From Streptomyces griseoviridis (GTDB lineage Bacteria; Actinomycetota; Actinomycetes; Streptomycetales; Streptomycetaceae): 64,000 nucleotides of DNA. Where the stretch lies: assembly GCF_005222485.1 (NCBI RefSeq), contig NZ_CP029078.1:2818001-2882000 (forward strand), given 5' to 3'. The notes under the pieces are model-generated. The model was not told where the DNA came from. It made no database searches and saw only the letters and a program-made list of their open reading frames with translations. The position numbers and the translations under genes are program-made. Positions 44,284 to 52,776 of the stretch are shown here, in pieces; position 1 is the stretch's first letter; the number at the start of each line of letters is the position of its first letter.

Positions 44284-44434
44284 GCGGCGAGGGCATCCGG
44301 TCCCGGACGGTGCCGGTCTCGTCGCCCGACGGCTGCCTCCCGCCATCGGCCCCATGGCGTGGAGCGGACCCCGCGGGTGATACTGCGCCCGTCCCGCACC
44401 ACGCACCCCACGGCGACGGAAGGACAGAACCGCT

Positions 44435-45679
44435 GTGCAGGTAACACGTGTTCGGATCGGTGCCCTCGGCTTCGCACTGCTGGCAGGAGTCTGCGCGCCG
44501 GTGGGCTCCGCCTCCGCCGCGCCGGCCGCCCCCTCCCCCACCGTCGAGGAGCGGCGCCTCGACCTCGCCGTGCCCCGGGAGATCCTGGAGCGGTCCGGGT
44601 TCGACGGCGTGGCGCCGCGCTTCGCACGGGAGTTGGCGCACGCGCGGTCCTACGCGCAGGCGCGGCGGGCCGCCGTGCGGGAGGGGTCGGCGCTGTGGCG
44701 GCGGGCCGTCGACCGGGCGCAGGGGCGCGGCCCCGCGGGCGGGGACCTGAGCCGGGACGACGACCGGCCGCTGTACTGGGCGCGGCTCGCGATGACCCGC
44801 GAAGCCCGCACCTGGGAACCGGAGTTCAGGCTCGAAGAGGCGCGGCGGGCGGCGCTGATCGAGGTGGTCGAGCGGACCTCGCGCGGGCAGACCGATGTAC
44901 GGCTGCCCGCCGGGAAGGGGCTCAGGCGGGTGGTGGTGACCGGGTTCGACCCGTTCACACTCGACCGTGACATCCGGATCTCCAACCCGTCGGGGGCGAC
45001 CGCGCTCGCCCTGGACGGCACGGTGATCCGCACCCCGCGGGGCCCGGCGCGGGTGGAGACGGTGGTGTTCCCGGTGCGCTGGCGGGACTTCGCCGACGGG
45101 ACCGTGGAGCGGGCGCTGCGGCCGTACCTGCGGACGGCCGACCTGTTCACGACGGTGAGCCAGGGCCGGGTCGGCCGGTTCGACGTGGAGCGCACCAACG
45201 GGGCCTGGCGGGGCGGCTTCCCGGACAACGAGACGGTCGGGAGCACCGGGACCGTGCCGGTCACCGACCCGGCCTCGCAGCCTCAGTGGACGACCACGAC
45301 ACTGCCGTACCGGGCGATCACGGCGGCCGTCACCGGCCGGTTCCCGGTGTACGACAACACGACGGTGACGGAGGTACCGGCGGGCGGCACCGAGCCCGTC
45401 GTCCGTCCCGACGGGCCGACTCCGGGGTCGGCGGCGCGGGCCGGGGGCGGCGGCGACTACCTGTCCAACGAGGTCGCCTACCGGGCGACGCTGCTGCGCG
45501 ACCGGCTCGGGCTGCGCGACACGCTGCCCGGCGGGCATGTGCACACGCCGGTGCTCCAGTTCGGGGCGGGCAACACGGATCCGGCGACCGGGACGGTCTC
45601 CGACCCGGAGTTCGTGCGCAACCGGCTGGACATCATCGCGCAGTTGCGGGCGATCCTCGCCATGGCGCTGCGCAACTGA
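44435..45679 (+). CDS. Secreted pyroglutamyl-peptidase-like protein, Cys-to-Ser variant
   Basis: 414 residues. Cleavable signal peptide (about 1-29, ASA). Residues 30-165 are a helical extension. From 166 on it resembles pyroglutamyl peptidase (C15): VVVTGFDPFTLDRDIRISNPSG, the glutamate segment GRVGRFDVERTN, YLSNEVAYRATLL and the histidine segment GGHVHTPVLQF. The catalytic cysteine expected in the YLCN motif is serine here. Activity is therefore uncertain. GTG start, GGAAGGAC upstream. Confidence 0.8.
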   Translation: MQVTRVRIGALGFALLAGVCAPVGSASAAPAAPSPTVEERRLDLAVPREILERSGFDGVAPRFARELAHARSYAQARRAAVREGSALWRRAVDRAQGRGPAGGDLSRDDDRPLYWARLAMTREARTWEPEFRLEEARRAALIEVVERTSRGQTDVRLPAGKGLRRVVVTGFDPFTLDRDIRISNPSGATALALDGTVIRTPRGPARVETVVFPVRWRDFADGTVERALRPYLRTADLFTTVSQGRVGRFDVERTNGAWRGGFPDNETVGSTGTVPVTDPASQPQWTTTTLPYRAITAAVTGRFPVYDNTTVTEVPAGGTEPVVRPDGPTPGSAARAGGGGDYLSNEVAYRATLLRDRLGLRDTLPGGHVHTPVLQFGAGNTDPATGTVSDPEFVRNRLDIIAQLRAILAMALRN

Positions 45680-45692
45680 CGGACGGACGACG

Positions 45693-46517
45693 TCAGTTCA
45701 GCGGTCCGGCGCCGGTCTCGTGGGGTCCCGCGCCGGCCGGGTCGGCGTCCTCCCGGTGGCCGCCCTCCTCGATGGGCTCGCCGAGCAGGTCGCGGGCCAT
45801 CAGGGTGGCGCCCGCGACCGCGCCCGGCATCAGGAACACGGCGACGAACGGCACCAGGAACGCCAGGCCGAGCGGCGTGCCGAAGCCCCACACCAGGGTC
45901 TTGCGGGAGCGCAACAGGGCCAGCCGCTCGCGGAGTTGGACGTCCCGGCGCTGGAGGGCGACGGCGGCCAGCTCCTCGGCGAGGAAGAACCCGGTGACGA
46001 AGAAGCCGATCACCGGGACGACCGTCTGCCCGACGAACGGCACGAAGCCGAGGGCGAACAGCAGGACCGCCCAGATCAGGGCGCGGACCAGGATGCGCAG
46101 GCTGTCCCGGGCGGAGATCCACAGGTCGCGCCAGAGCGGCTGCTGCGACTCGGGCGCGGTGGAGTCGGGTGAGACGTCCCGGTCGACCGTCTCGGAGAGG
46201 CTGTCGTAGAACGGCTGGCCTATCAGCAGGGTGACGGCGGTGAAGGTGAGGACCGCGAGGAGCAGGCTGAGGGCGAACAGGACGGCGGTCAGGAAGCCGC
46301 GGAAGAGGCCGAGCCAGGGGCTCGACCAGTCGTCGGCGAAGGGCGTGGCCCAGCCGACGAAGTCGGCGCCCCAGGCGGCGAGGGCGATCAGGGCCGCGAG
46401 GTAGAGCACCAGGGTGATGAGTCCGGGCAGCAGCCCGAACCCGTACTGCCTGCCGTGCCGGGCCACCCACCGCTGGCCCTTCAGCAGATAACCGAACCCC
46501 GCCGCAAGATCTCGCAT
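45693..46517 (-). CDS. EI24 domain (CysZ-like) membrane protein
   Basis: 274 residues with about six membrane segments. The blocks GFGLLPGLITLVLYL and LIGQPFYDSLSETVD, and later FVPFVGQTVVPVIGFFVTGFFLAEEL, match EI24/CysZ proteins, of which CysZ imports sulfate. Substrate unproven. TAGGGT (46529-46524) is 6 nt before the ATG (leaderless). It is convergent with the pyroglutamyl-peptidase-like gene. Confidence 0.9.
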   Translation of the reverse strand: MRDLAAGFGYLLKGQRWVARHGRQYGFGLLPGLITLVLYLAALIALAAWGADFVGWATPFADDWSSPWLGLFRGFLTAVLFALSLLLAVLTFTAVTLLIGQPFYDSLSETVDRDVSPDSTAPESQQPLWRDLWISARDSLRILVRALIWAVLLFALGFVPFVGQTVVPVIGFFVTGFFLAEELAAVALQRRDVQLRERLALLRSRKTLVWGFGTPLGLAFLVPFVAVFLMPGAVAGATLMARDLLGEPIEEGGHREDADPAGAGPHETGAGPLN

Positions 46518-46730
46518 GCGGAAACCCTAGGGGAGGTGCGGGCACGGGGAACACCCCGGGTGGGCCGCCACCCGTCCGCGCGGCCGCGGGTCCGCGGTCC
46601 CGGTGTCCCACCTGGCCGCCACGCCCCCGTTGTCGCGGTTGAGTCGAACGGCCCCTTCGCGCCGTATCGTCTCAGGAAGCCCCCGGTCACCGCGGTTCAC
46701 GGGAGCGGCGGTTCAGGTGAGGAGATGCGG

Positions 46731-47882
46731 ATGACACTGAGGATCCACGGCACCGTCGCCGACGGCTTCGACACGGTACGTGAGGAGTTCGCCGCCTTCG
46801 TGGCGGGTGAACGGCCCGATTACGAGGGGCAGTTGTGCGCCTATGTGGACGGCCGCAGGGTCGTCGACCTGTGGGCGGGTGACGGCGCCGACGCGACGTC
46901 CCTGTACGCGGCCTACTCGTCCACGAAGGGCGCCGCCCATCTGGTGGTGGCGCTGCTCGTGCAGGAGGGCACCCTGGAGCTGGACCGCAAAGTCACCTAC
47001 TACTGGCCGGAGTTCGGCGCCGAGGGCAAGGGCGCGCTGACCCTGCGGGAGCTGCTCGCGCACCGGGCCGGACTGGTCGGCACGGACACCGGGTTCACGC
47101 CCGCCGAGCTGGCCGACGACCGGCAGATCGCCGAACGCCTCGCGGATCAGCGGCCGTTCTGGCGTCCGGGCACCGCTTTCGGCTACCACGCGATGGTCAT
47201 CGGGGCGCTGACCGGTGAGGTGGTCAGGCGGGCGACCGGGCGCACCCTCCAGGAGGTGTACGAGGAGCGGGTCAGGGCCCCGTACGCGCTCGACTTCCAT
47301 CTGGGGCTGCCGGCCGCCCACGAGCACCGGTTCCGCAGCACGCTGCCGATGGCGCCGACGCCCGAGCAGCGGGCGCTGCTGGACGCGTCGCCCGCCGGGC
47401 CGCAGTCGCTGTCGGCCGTCGCCTTCAACCGGCACGCGGCGCTGCCGACGGATCTGGAGAGCCTGCCGAACGAGCGGCTGGTGCGGGAGAAGGGCCCGGC
47501 GTCGGTGGGCGGGGTGGCGTCGGCGCGCGGTCTCGCGGGGATGTACGCGGCGGCGATCAGCGAGGTGGGCGAGCACGCGCCGCTGCTGAAGCCGGACACG
47601 GTCGCGGAGTTCGGGCAGATCCACTCGGTGGGCCACGACCTGGTGTCCCGGGTGCACAAGGCGTTCGGCCTGGGTTTCCAGGCGACGGCGGACACCGCGT
47701 ACCCGTTCCTCGGCGCGGGGTCCTTCGGTCATTCGGGGGCGGCAGGGTCGCAGGCCTTCGCCGATCCGCGCGCGGGCCTCGCCTACGGCTACACCCGGCG
47801 CCGGTTCGCCTTCCCGGGCGGCGCGGCCCCGGAGAACGAGCGGCTGGTGCTCGCGGTGCACCGGGCGGCACTCGCGAGGTGA
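46731..47882 (+). CDS. Serine hydrolase, class C beta-lactamase family (esterase-like)
   Basis: 383 residues. Catalytic Ser-x-x-Lys in AYSSTKGAAH, Tyr in FGYHAM, and a late FGHSGAAG box. The YSSTK and GYHAM combination is typical of EstB-like carboxylesterases. No signal peptide. GAGGAG at 46719-46724 gives ATG 46731 proper spacing; ATG 46725 abuts the Shine-Dalgarno. A long repeat region follows. Confidence 0.92.
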   Translation: MTLRIHGTVADGFDTVREEFAAFVAGERPDYEGQLCAYVDGRRVVDLWAGDGADATSLYAAYSSTKGAAHLVVALLVQEGTLELDRKVTYYWPEFGAEGKGALTLRELLAHRAGLVGTDTGFTPAELADDRQIAERLADQRPFWRPGTAFGYHAMVIGALTGEVVRRATGRTLQEVYEERVRAPYALDFHLGLPAAHEHRFRSTLPMAPTPEQRALLDASPAGPQSLSAVAFNRHAALPTDLESLPNERLVREKGPASVGGVASARGLAGMYAAAISEVGEHAPLLKPDTVAEFGQIHSVGHDLVSRVHKAFGLGFQATADTAYPFLGAGSFGHSGAAGSQAFADPRAGLAYGYTRRRFAFPGGAAPENERLVLAVHRAALAR

Positions 47883-47935
47883 GGCGGCCGGGCGCGAAAA
47901 GGCGCCGGGCGAAGGGGCCCCGGGCGGCGAACGGG

Positions 47936-48160
47936 CGCGCCGGGCATGACGGGCGGCGGACGGGCGCGCCGAGCAGGACGGGCGGCGGACGGCGGACGGG
48001 CGCGCCGGGCAGGACGGGCGGCGGACGGGCGCCGGGCAGGACGGGCGCGCCGGACAGGACGGGCGCCGGGCAGGACGGGCGGCGGACGGCGGACGGCGGA
48101 CGGGCGCGCCGAGCATGACGGGCGGCGGACAGGCGCCGGGCAGGACGGGCGGCGGGCGGC
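47936..48160. repeat. Degenerate array, about 29-bp units
   Basis: Irregular copies and partial copies of a unit like GGGCGCGCCGGGCAGGACGG followed by GCGGCGGAC. Units vary in length through extra GGCGGAC and GGGCGCCGGGCAGGAC blocks. Confidence 0.75.
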
Positions 48161-48171
48161 GGGGCGGCGGG

Positions 48172-48588
48172 GTGGTCGCCCGGCCCCGCCCCCGGCAGTG
48201 GGGCGGCGAGGTGGTCGCCCGGCCCCGCCCCCGGCGGCGGAACGGCGAGGTGGCGGCACGACCCGCCCCCAGCGGCGGAACGGCGAGATGGCGGCACGAC
48301 CCGCCCCCCAGCGGCGGAACAGCGAGGTCGTCGCCCGGCCCGCCCCCGGCGGCGGAACGGCGAGATGGCGGCACGACCCGCCCCCCAGCGGCGGAACAGC
48401 GAGGTCGTCGCCCGGCCCGCCCCCGGCAGTGGGACGGCGAGGTGGCGGCACGACCCGCCCCCCAGCGGCGGAACGGCGAGGTCGTCGCCCGGCCCGCCCC
48501 CGGCGGCGGAACGGCGAGGTGGCGGCACGGCCCGCCCCCGGCGGCGGAACGGCGAGATGGCGGCACGGCCCGCCCCCGGCGGAGGGGC
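48172..48588. repeat. Tandem array, ten 38/39-bp units plus a partial
   Basis: Units start at 48172, 48211, 48250, 48288, 48327, 48365, 48404, 48442, 48481, 48519 and 48557 (partial). Each ends in GGCGGAACGGCGAG or a close variant. Two left halves recur, TGGCGGCACGACC and TCGTCGCCCGGCC, partly alternating, so there is higher-order structure. Confidence 0.92.
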
Positions 48589-48617
48589 CGCGGGTTCCGC
48601 GCCCCTCCGCCGCGCGG

Positions 48618-49046
48618 TCAGGCCAGGGTGACGGTGATGTCGCCGCGGGTCGCCTTGGAGTACGGGCAGACCTGGTGGGCCTTCTCCAGCAGGTCGCGGG
48701 CGGTCGCCCCGTCGAGGGCGGGCAGGTGCGCGGAGATCTCCACGAGGAGTCCGAAGCCGTCGTCGTTCCTGCCGATGCCGACCTTCGCGGTGACGGTCGA
48801 GCCGGACACGTCGGCGCCCTCCTGGCGGGCGACCACGGCCAGCGCGCCCTGGAAGCAGGCGCTGTAGCCGGCCGCGAAGAGCTGCTCCGGGTTGGTGCCC
48901 GTGCCGCTGCCGCCCATCTCCTTCGGCGGGCCGACGACCAGGTCGAGCCGGCCGTCGTCGGTGGCGACCCGGCCGTCGCGGCCGTTCTCCGCGGTGGCGA
49001 CGGCGGTGTAGAGCACGTCGGAGGGGGTGATCGGGGTGCTGGGCAT
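48618..49046 (-). CDS. ohr: Organic hydroperoxide resistance protein (Ohr/OsmC)
   Basis: 142 residues. The two catalytic cysteines are in YSACFQGALAVVA and HQVCPYSKATRG; GTNPEQLFAAGYS is the Ohr signature. It reduces organic peroxides in the cytosol. ATG 49046 with GAGGAGG. No OhrR gene is adjacent; the MarR at 50246 serves a different divergent pair. Confidence 0.96.
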   Translation of the reverse strand: MPSTPITPSDVLYTAVATAENGRDGRVATDDGRLDLVVGPPKEMGGSGTGTNPEQLFAAGYSACFQGALAVVARQEGADVSGSTVTAKVGIGRNDDGFGLLVEISAHLPALDGATARDLLEKAHQVCPYSKATRGDITVTLA

Positions 49047-49142
49047 GCGGTGGTCCTCCTCTTCGGTCCGCCGTGACTCGCGCCCACGATCGACGACGGA
49101 TTTCGGAAAGAAGTTACCGCATGCCGGAAACGACGGCCAGGG

Positions 49143-50141
49143 TCAGAGGCGGACGATCATCTTGCCGGTGTTGTCGCCGCGCAGTACCCCGAGGAACGCC
49201 TCCAGGGTGTTGTCGATGCCCTCGACGACCGTCTCGCGGTACTTGAGGCGGCCGTCCGCGACCCACGGGCCGACCTCGGAGACGAACTGCGGCTGAAGGT
49301 CGTAGTGGTCGCCGACCAGGAAGCCCTCGATCCGCCCGCGGGTCTGGATCAGCCGGGCCAGGTTCTTCGGCCCCGGGGCGGGCTCGGTGTTGTTGTAGAC
49401 CGAGATCATGCCGCAGACGGCGATCCGGCCGCCCTGGTTGAGCCGGCCGATCGCGGCCTCCAGGTGGTCGCCGCCGACGTTGTCGAAGTAGACGTCGACG
49501 CCGTCGGGGGCGGCCTCGCGCAGCTGCTCGGCCACCGGTGCCGTCTTGTAGTTGAAGGCGGCGTCGAAGCCGTACTCCTCCACCAGCAGCTTGACCTTCT
49601 CGTCGGAGCCGGCCGAGCCGATCACCCGGGAGGCGCCCTTGAGCCGGGCGATCTGCCCGACCTGGCCGCCGACGGCGCCGGCCGCGCCGGAGACGAAGAC
49701 GCTGTCGCCCTCCTTGAAGGAGGCGGTGCGCAGCAGACCGGCGTAGGCGGTGAGGCCGGTCATGCCGAGGACGCCGAGGTAGGTGGAGAGGGGCGCGGCC
49801 TCGGCGTCGACCTTGACGGCGTGCTCGGCGGAGACGGCCGCGTACTCGCGCCAGCCGAGGAAGTGCAGGACGTGGTCACCGACGGCGAAGCCCTCGGCGT
49901 TCGAGGCGACGACCTCGCCGACCGCGCCGCCCTGCATGGCCTTGCCCAGCTCGAAGGGGGCGACGTAGGACTTGGCGGCGCTCATCCGGCCGCGCATGTA
50001 GGGGTCGACGGAGAGGTGCGTGTTGCGCACCAGCACCTGGCCCTCGCGGGGTGTCGGCACCTCGGCCTCGACCAGGGCGAAGTCCTCGGGCTTCGGCCAG
50101 CCGACGGGACGGCTGTTCAGGTGCCACTCGCGGTTGATCAT
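49143..50141 (-). CDS. NADP-dependent oxidoreductase (MDR family)
   Basis: 332 residues. Medium-chain reductase without zinc: NTHLSVDPYMRGRM, VFVSGAAGAVGGQVGQIARLKGA (NADP loop), VYFDNVGGDHLEAAIGRLN, RIAVCGMISVYN. It resembles CurA / leukotriene B4 dehydrogenase-like alkenal or enone reductases. ATG 50141. It is divergent from a MarR gene and probably controlled by it. Confidence 0.93.
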   Translation of the reverse strand: MINREWHLNSRPVGWPKPEDFALVEAEVPTPREGQVLVRNTHLSVDPYMRGRMSAAKSYVAPFELGKAMQGGAVGEVVASNAEGFAVGDHVLHFLGWREYAAVSAEHAVKVDAEAAPLSTYLGVLGMTGLTAYAGLLRTASFKEGDSVFVSGAAGAVGGQVGQIARLKGASRVIGSAGSDEKVKLLVEEYGFDAAFNYKTAPVAEQLREAAPDGVDVYFDNVGGDHLEAAIGRLNQGGRIAVCGMISVYNNTEPAPGPKNLARLIQTRGRIEGFLVGDHYDLQPQFVSEVGPWVADGRLKYRETVVEGIDNTLEAFLGVLRGDNTGKMIVRL

Positions 50142-50177
50142 GACGGTCGCCTTTCCGCTGTACGTCAGTGCATTTAC

Positions 50178-50214
50178 TTCACTACCTGAAACAACCATGC
50201 ACCTGAATATTTCA
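50178..50214. promoter_or_regulatory. Candidate MarR operators
   Basis: TTCACTACCTGAA (50178-50190) and TGAATATTTCA (50204-50214) are two TTCA/TGAA inverted repeats in an AT-rich 104-bp divergent region. Confidence 0.45.
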
Positions 50215-50245
50215 CGATGTCAAATAAAGGAGTACGCTGGCGCGT

Positions 50246-50683
50246 ATGGCCACTGAACAGAGAACCCGCCGCCCCGACGCGCTGACCATGGAGGTCGTCG
50301 AACTGATCGGGGACGTGGTGGCCCGGTTCTACGCGGACTACGAGGACGCGGCGGGCGAGCACGCGCTGACCGGGGCGCAGGCCCGGCTGCTCAGCCTGCT
50401 CTCCATACAGCCGCTGCCGATGCGGAAGCTGGCGCTGAAGCTGAAGTGCGAGCCGTCGAACGTCACCGGGATCGTGGACCGCCTGGAGTCGCGCGGCCTG
50501 GTCGAGCGGCGCCCCGACCCGGCGGACCGCCGGGTGAAGCTGGCGGCGGCGACGGACGAGGGGCTGCGGGTCGCCCGCGATCTGCGGGAGGGGCTGCACT
50601 TCGCGCGCGCGCCGCTGGCCGGGCTCTCGGACGACGAGCGGCGCTCTTTGCGGGATTTGCTACAGCGGATGCTGGAGGTCTGA
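50246..50683 (+). CDS. MarR family regulator
   Basis: 145 residues. Winged helix: ALTGAQARLLSLLSIQPLPMRKLALKLKCEPSNVTGIVDRLESRGLVERRPDPADRRVKLAAAT. It probably represses the divergent reductase in response to oxidants or electrophiles; the only cysteine is in the recognition region (KLKCEPS). TACGCT 50233-50238 is 7 nt before ATG (leaderless). Confidence 0.95.
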   Translation: MATEQRTRRPDALTMEVVELIGDVVARFYADYEDAAGEHALTGAQARLLSLLSIQPLPMRKLALKLKCEPSNVTGIVDRLESRGLVERRPDPADRRVKLAAATDEGLRVARDLREGLHFARAPLAGLSDDERRSLRDLLQRMLEV

Positions 50684-50703
50684 CCGGTCGGACCCTTCGG
50701 GCA

Positions 50704-51369
50704 TCAGTCGCACCACCACAGGAACCGGTCGCAGGTCGGCGTCGGCGAGGGGGTCGGGTCGGGCTCGGGGGTCGTCGGGTCCTGGGCCGGGGGTGACGAG
50801 GGGTCCTGGGACGCCGGCTCGGGGTCGGGGGCCGCGGTCGTGGCCGCCGGGCCGGTGGCGGGCGCCGTGGTGGCCGCGGCGCCTCGCGCGTCGTCGTCCG
50901 CGCCCGTCGGCGACGGCGAGGCCGAGGCGGACGGGGACGAGGAGGCGTCCGGGGCCGGTGAGGCGGAGGTGGCGGCGGGAGCGCCGTCCGCGGGAGGCGC
51001 GGACGGGTCCGGGGGGACGGCGTCCGGCGAGCCGGCGCCGTCCGGGTGCCGGGAGCCGGCGCCGGCCGGGGGCGGGCCGGAGAAGGGCGCGTCGACGCCC
51101 AGCTCCGCGAGGCTGAGGCCGCCGGCCGCCAGGACGAACCCGACGCCGGTCCACAGCACTCGGCGACGGCGTCTGCGGTGCGCGGTGGCTTTGCGATCGC
51201 GGCGGCTCGTCGCGCCGTCGGCGACCGCGTCGGCCTCGGGCTCCTCGCGCGCGGCGCCGTCGGCGGCGTCCGGCCGGGCGGCCACGGGGAGTTCACGGAC
51301 CGTCGCGCCGCAGCCGGGACAGGTGAGGGCGCCGTTGAGGTGCCGTCGGCACGGGTCGCAGTAGTCCAT
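50704..51369 (-). CDS. Zinc-ribbon membrane protein with Pro/Ala-rich exterior
   Basis: 221 residues. N-terminal zinc-ribbon MDYCDPCRRHLNGALTCPGCG (two Cys-x2-Cys), a basic stretch RRRRRR, one membrane helix (VLWTGVGFVLAAGGLSLAEL), then about 120 disordered Pro/Ala/Ser/Asp-rich residues ending CDRFLWWCD, a conserved-looking Cys/Trp cap. Homologues occur in Streptomyces at this locus (I recall a family named after SCO2400). Function unknown. Confidence 0.8.
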   Translation of the reverse strand: MDYCDPCRRHLNGALTCPGCGATVRELPVAARPDAADGAAREEPEADAVADGATSRRDRKATAHRRRRRRVLWTGVGFVLAAGGLSLAELGVDAPFSGPPPAGAGSRHPDGAGSPDAVPPDPSAPPADGAPAATSASPAPDASSSPSASASPSPTGADDDARGAAATTAPATGPAATTAAPDPEPASQDPSSPPAQDPTTPEPDPTPSPTPTCDRFLWWCD

Positions 51370-51509
51370 GACGCGGGAAGACTAGGTTCCGCGCGCGGCC
51401 CGTGCCGCGTCCGGGCTGTGAAAGTTCTGTGGGAACCGCCCGGACCGGCCGAAAGCCTCACCGAAATCAACACCGAAAGCGGTGTCGAAACCGTTATGTG
51501 TTCGACCCA

Positions 51510-51576
51510 TTGACACTCCCGCCGCCCCGTCCTTACTGTCACGCCAGCATTTCGAACGTGTGACGAAATTTCGAAC
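51510..51576 (+). promoter_or_regulatory. Promoter and operator boxes of the sugar operon
   Basis: TTGACA (51510-51515), 18 bp, TACTGT (51534-51539). Just downstream, TTTCGAAC occurs at 51550-51557 and 51569-51576, with related TCGAAAC and GTTCGAC upstream of the -35, suggesting repressor binding. Confidence 0.7.
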
Positions 51577-51618
51577 ACACCCAGAACTGGGCCGACGGAG
51601 CAGCAAGGGGCAACTGCC

Positions 51619-52776
51619 GTGCGCATCACCGGAATCAGCACACACGTGGTCGGGACGCCGTGGCGCAACCTGACCTACGTCCAGGTGCACACCGACGAGG
51701 GGATCACGGGAGTCGGCGAGACCCGGATGCTGGGCCACACCGACGCGCTGATCGGCTATCTGCGGGAGGCGGAGGCCAACCACATTCTGGGCTCCGACCC
51801 GTTCGCGGTGGAAGACCTCGTGCGCCGGATGAAGTACGGCGACTACGGCCGGGCCGGTGAGATCGTGATGTCGGGCATCGCCGTCGTCGAGATGGCCTGC
51901 TGGGACATCAAGGGCAAGGCGCTCGGCGTGCCCGTCTGGCAGCTGCTCGGCGGCAAGGTGACGGACAAGGTCAAGGCGTACGCCAACGGCTGGTACACCA
52001 CGGAACGCACCCCGGAGGCGTACCACAAGGCCGCCCAGGGCGTGATCGCGCGCGGGTACAAGGCGCTGAAGATCGACCCGTTCGGCACCGGGCACTTCGA
52101 GCTGGACCACGAACAGAGCCTGTACGCCGTCTCGTTGATCGAGGCCGTGCGCGACGCGATCGGCCCCGACGCCGAGTTGATGCTGGAGATGCACGGCCGG
52201 TTCTCGCCCGCCACCGCCGTCCGGCTGGCGCGCGACCTGGCGCCGTTCAAGCCGGCCTGGCTGGAGGAGCCGTGCCCGCCGGAGAACCTGAAGGCGCTGG
52301 AGAAGGTCGCCGCGAAGGTCGACATCCCGGTCGCCACCGGTGAACGCGTCCACGACCGGATCGAGTTCCGGGAGCTGTTCGAGAGCCAGGCCGTCGACAT
52401 CATCCAGCCGGACGTCGGCCACATCGGCGGCATCTGGGAGACCCGCAAGCTGGCCGCGACCGCCGAGGCCCACTACGTGCTGGTCGCCCCGCACAACGTC
52501 GGCGGCCCGGTGCTGACCGCCGCCTCCCTCCAAGTCGGCTTCAGTACACCGAACTTCAAGATCCTGGAGCACTTCAACGACTTCGCCGACGCGGAGATCA
52601 AGAAGGTCGTCAAGGGGGCGCCCGAGGTCGTCGACGGCTACTTCCAGCTCTCCGACGCGCCGGGACTCGGCGTCGAGCTGGACACCGACGCCGCCGCCGA
52701 GTTCCCCCAGCAGCAGGCCAGGTTCGACCTGTGGGCCGAGGGCTGGGAGCAGCGCAGGCCCAAGGACACCAAGTGA
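51619..52776 (+). CDS. Enolase-superfamily sugar-acid dehydratase
   Basis: 385 residues of the mandelate racemase subgroup. KALKIDPFG gives the K-x-(K/D) base, and metal ligands lie in LMLEMHGRF, WLEEPCPPEN and VATGERVHDR. The catalytic His is in VAPHNVGGP. The set resembles galactonate/mannonate-type dehydratases acting on aldonic acids. GTG 51619 follows AAGGGG. It leads a seven-gene sugar operon. Confidence 0.88.
   Translation: MRITGISTHVVGTPWRNLTYVQVHTDEGITGVGETRMLGHTDALIGYLREAEANHILGSDPFAVEDLVRRMKYGDYGRAGEIVMSGIAVVEMACWDIKGKALGVPVWQLLGGKVTDKVKAYANGWYTTERTPEAYHKAAQGVIARGYKALKIDPFGTGHFELDHEQSLYAVSLIEAVRDAIGPDAELMLEMHGRFSPATAVRLARDLAPFKPAWLEEPCPPENLKALEKVAAKVDIPVATGERVHDRIEFRELFESQAVDIIQPDVGHIGGIWETRKLAATAEAHYVLVAPHNVGGPVLTAASLQVGFSTPNFKILEHFNDFADAEIKKVVKGAPEVVDGYFQLSDAPGLGVELDTDAAAEFPQQQARFDLWAEGWEQRRPKDTK

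Larger units (their letters stand above)
47883..48617. other. 735-bp non-coding convergent interval filled with repeats
   Basis: No credible gene. Nearly all of it is two tandem arrays (47936-48160 and 48172-48588). The open frames on both strands are repetitive Arg/Ala/Pro/Gly composition artefacts. Confidence 0.75.

Noticed and set aside
48172..48588. Possible CRISPR array
   Set aside because: Units are contiguous with no unique spacers, and no cas genes are present.
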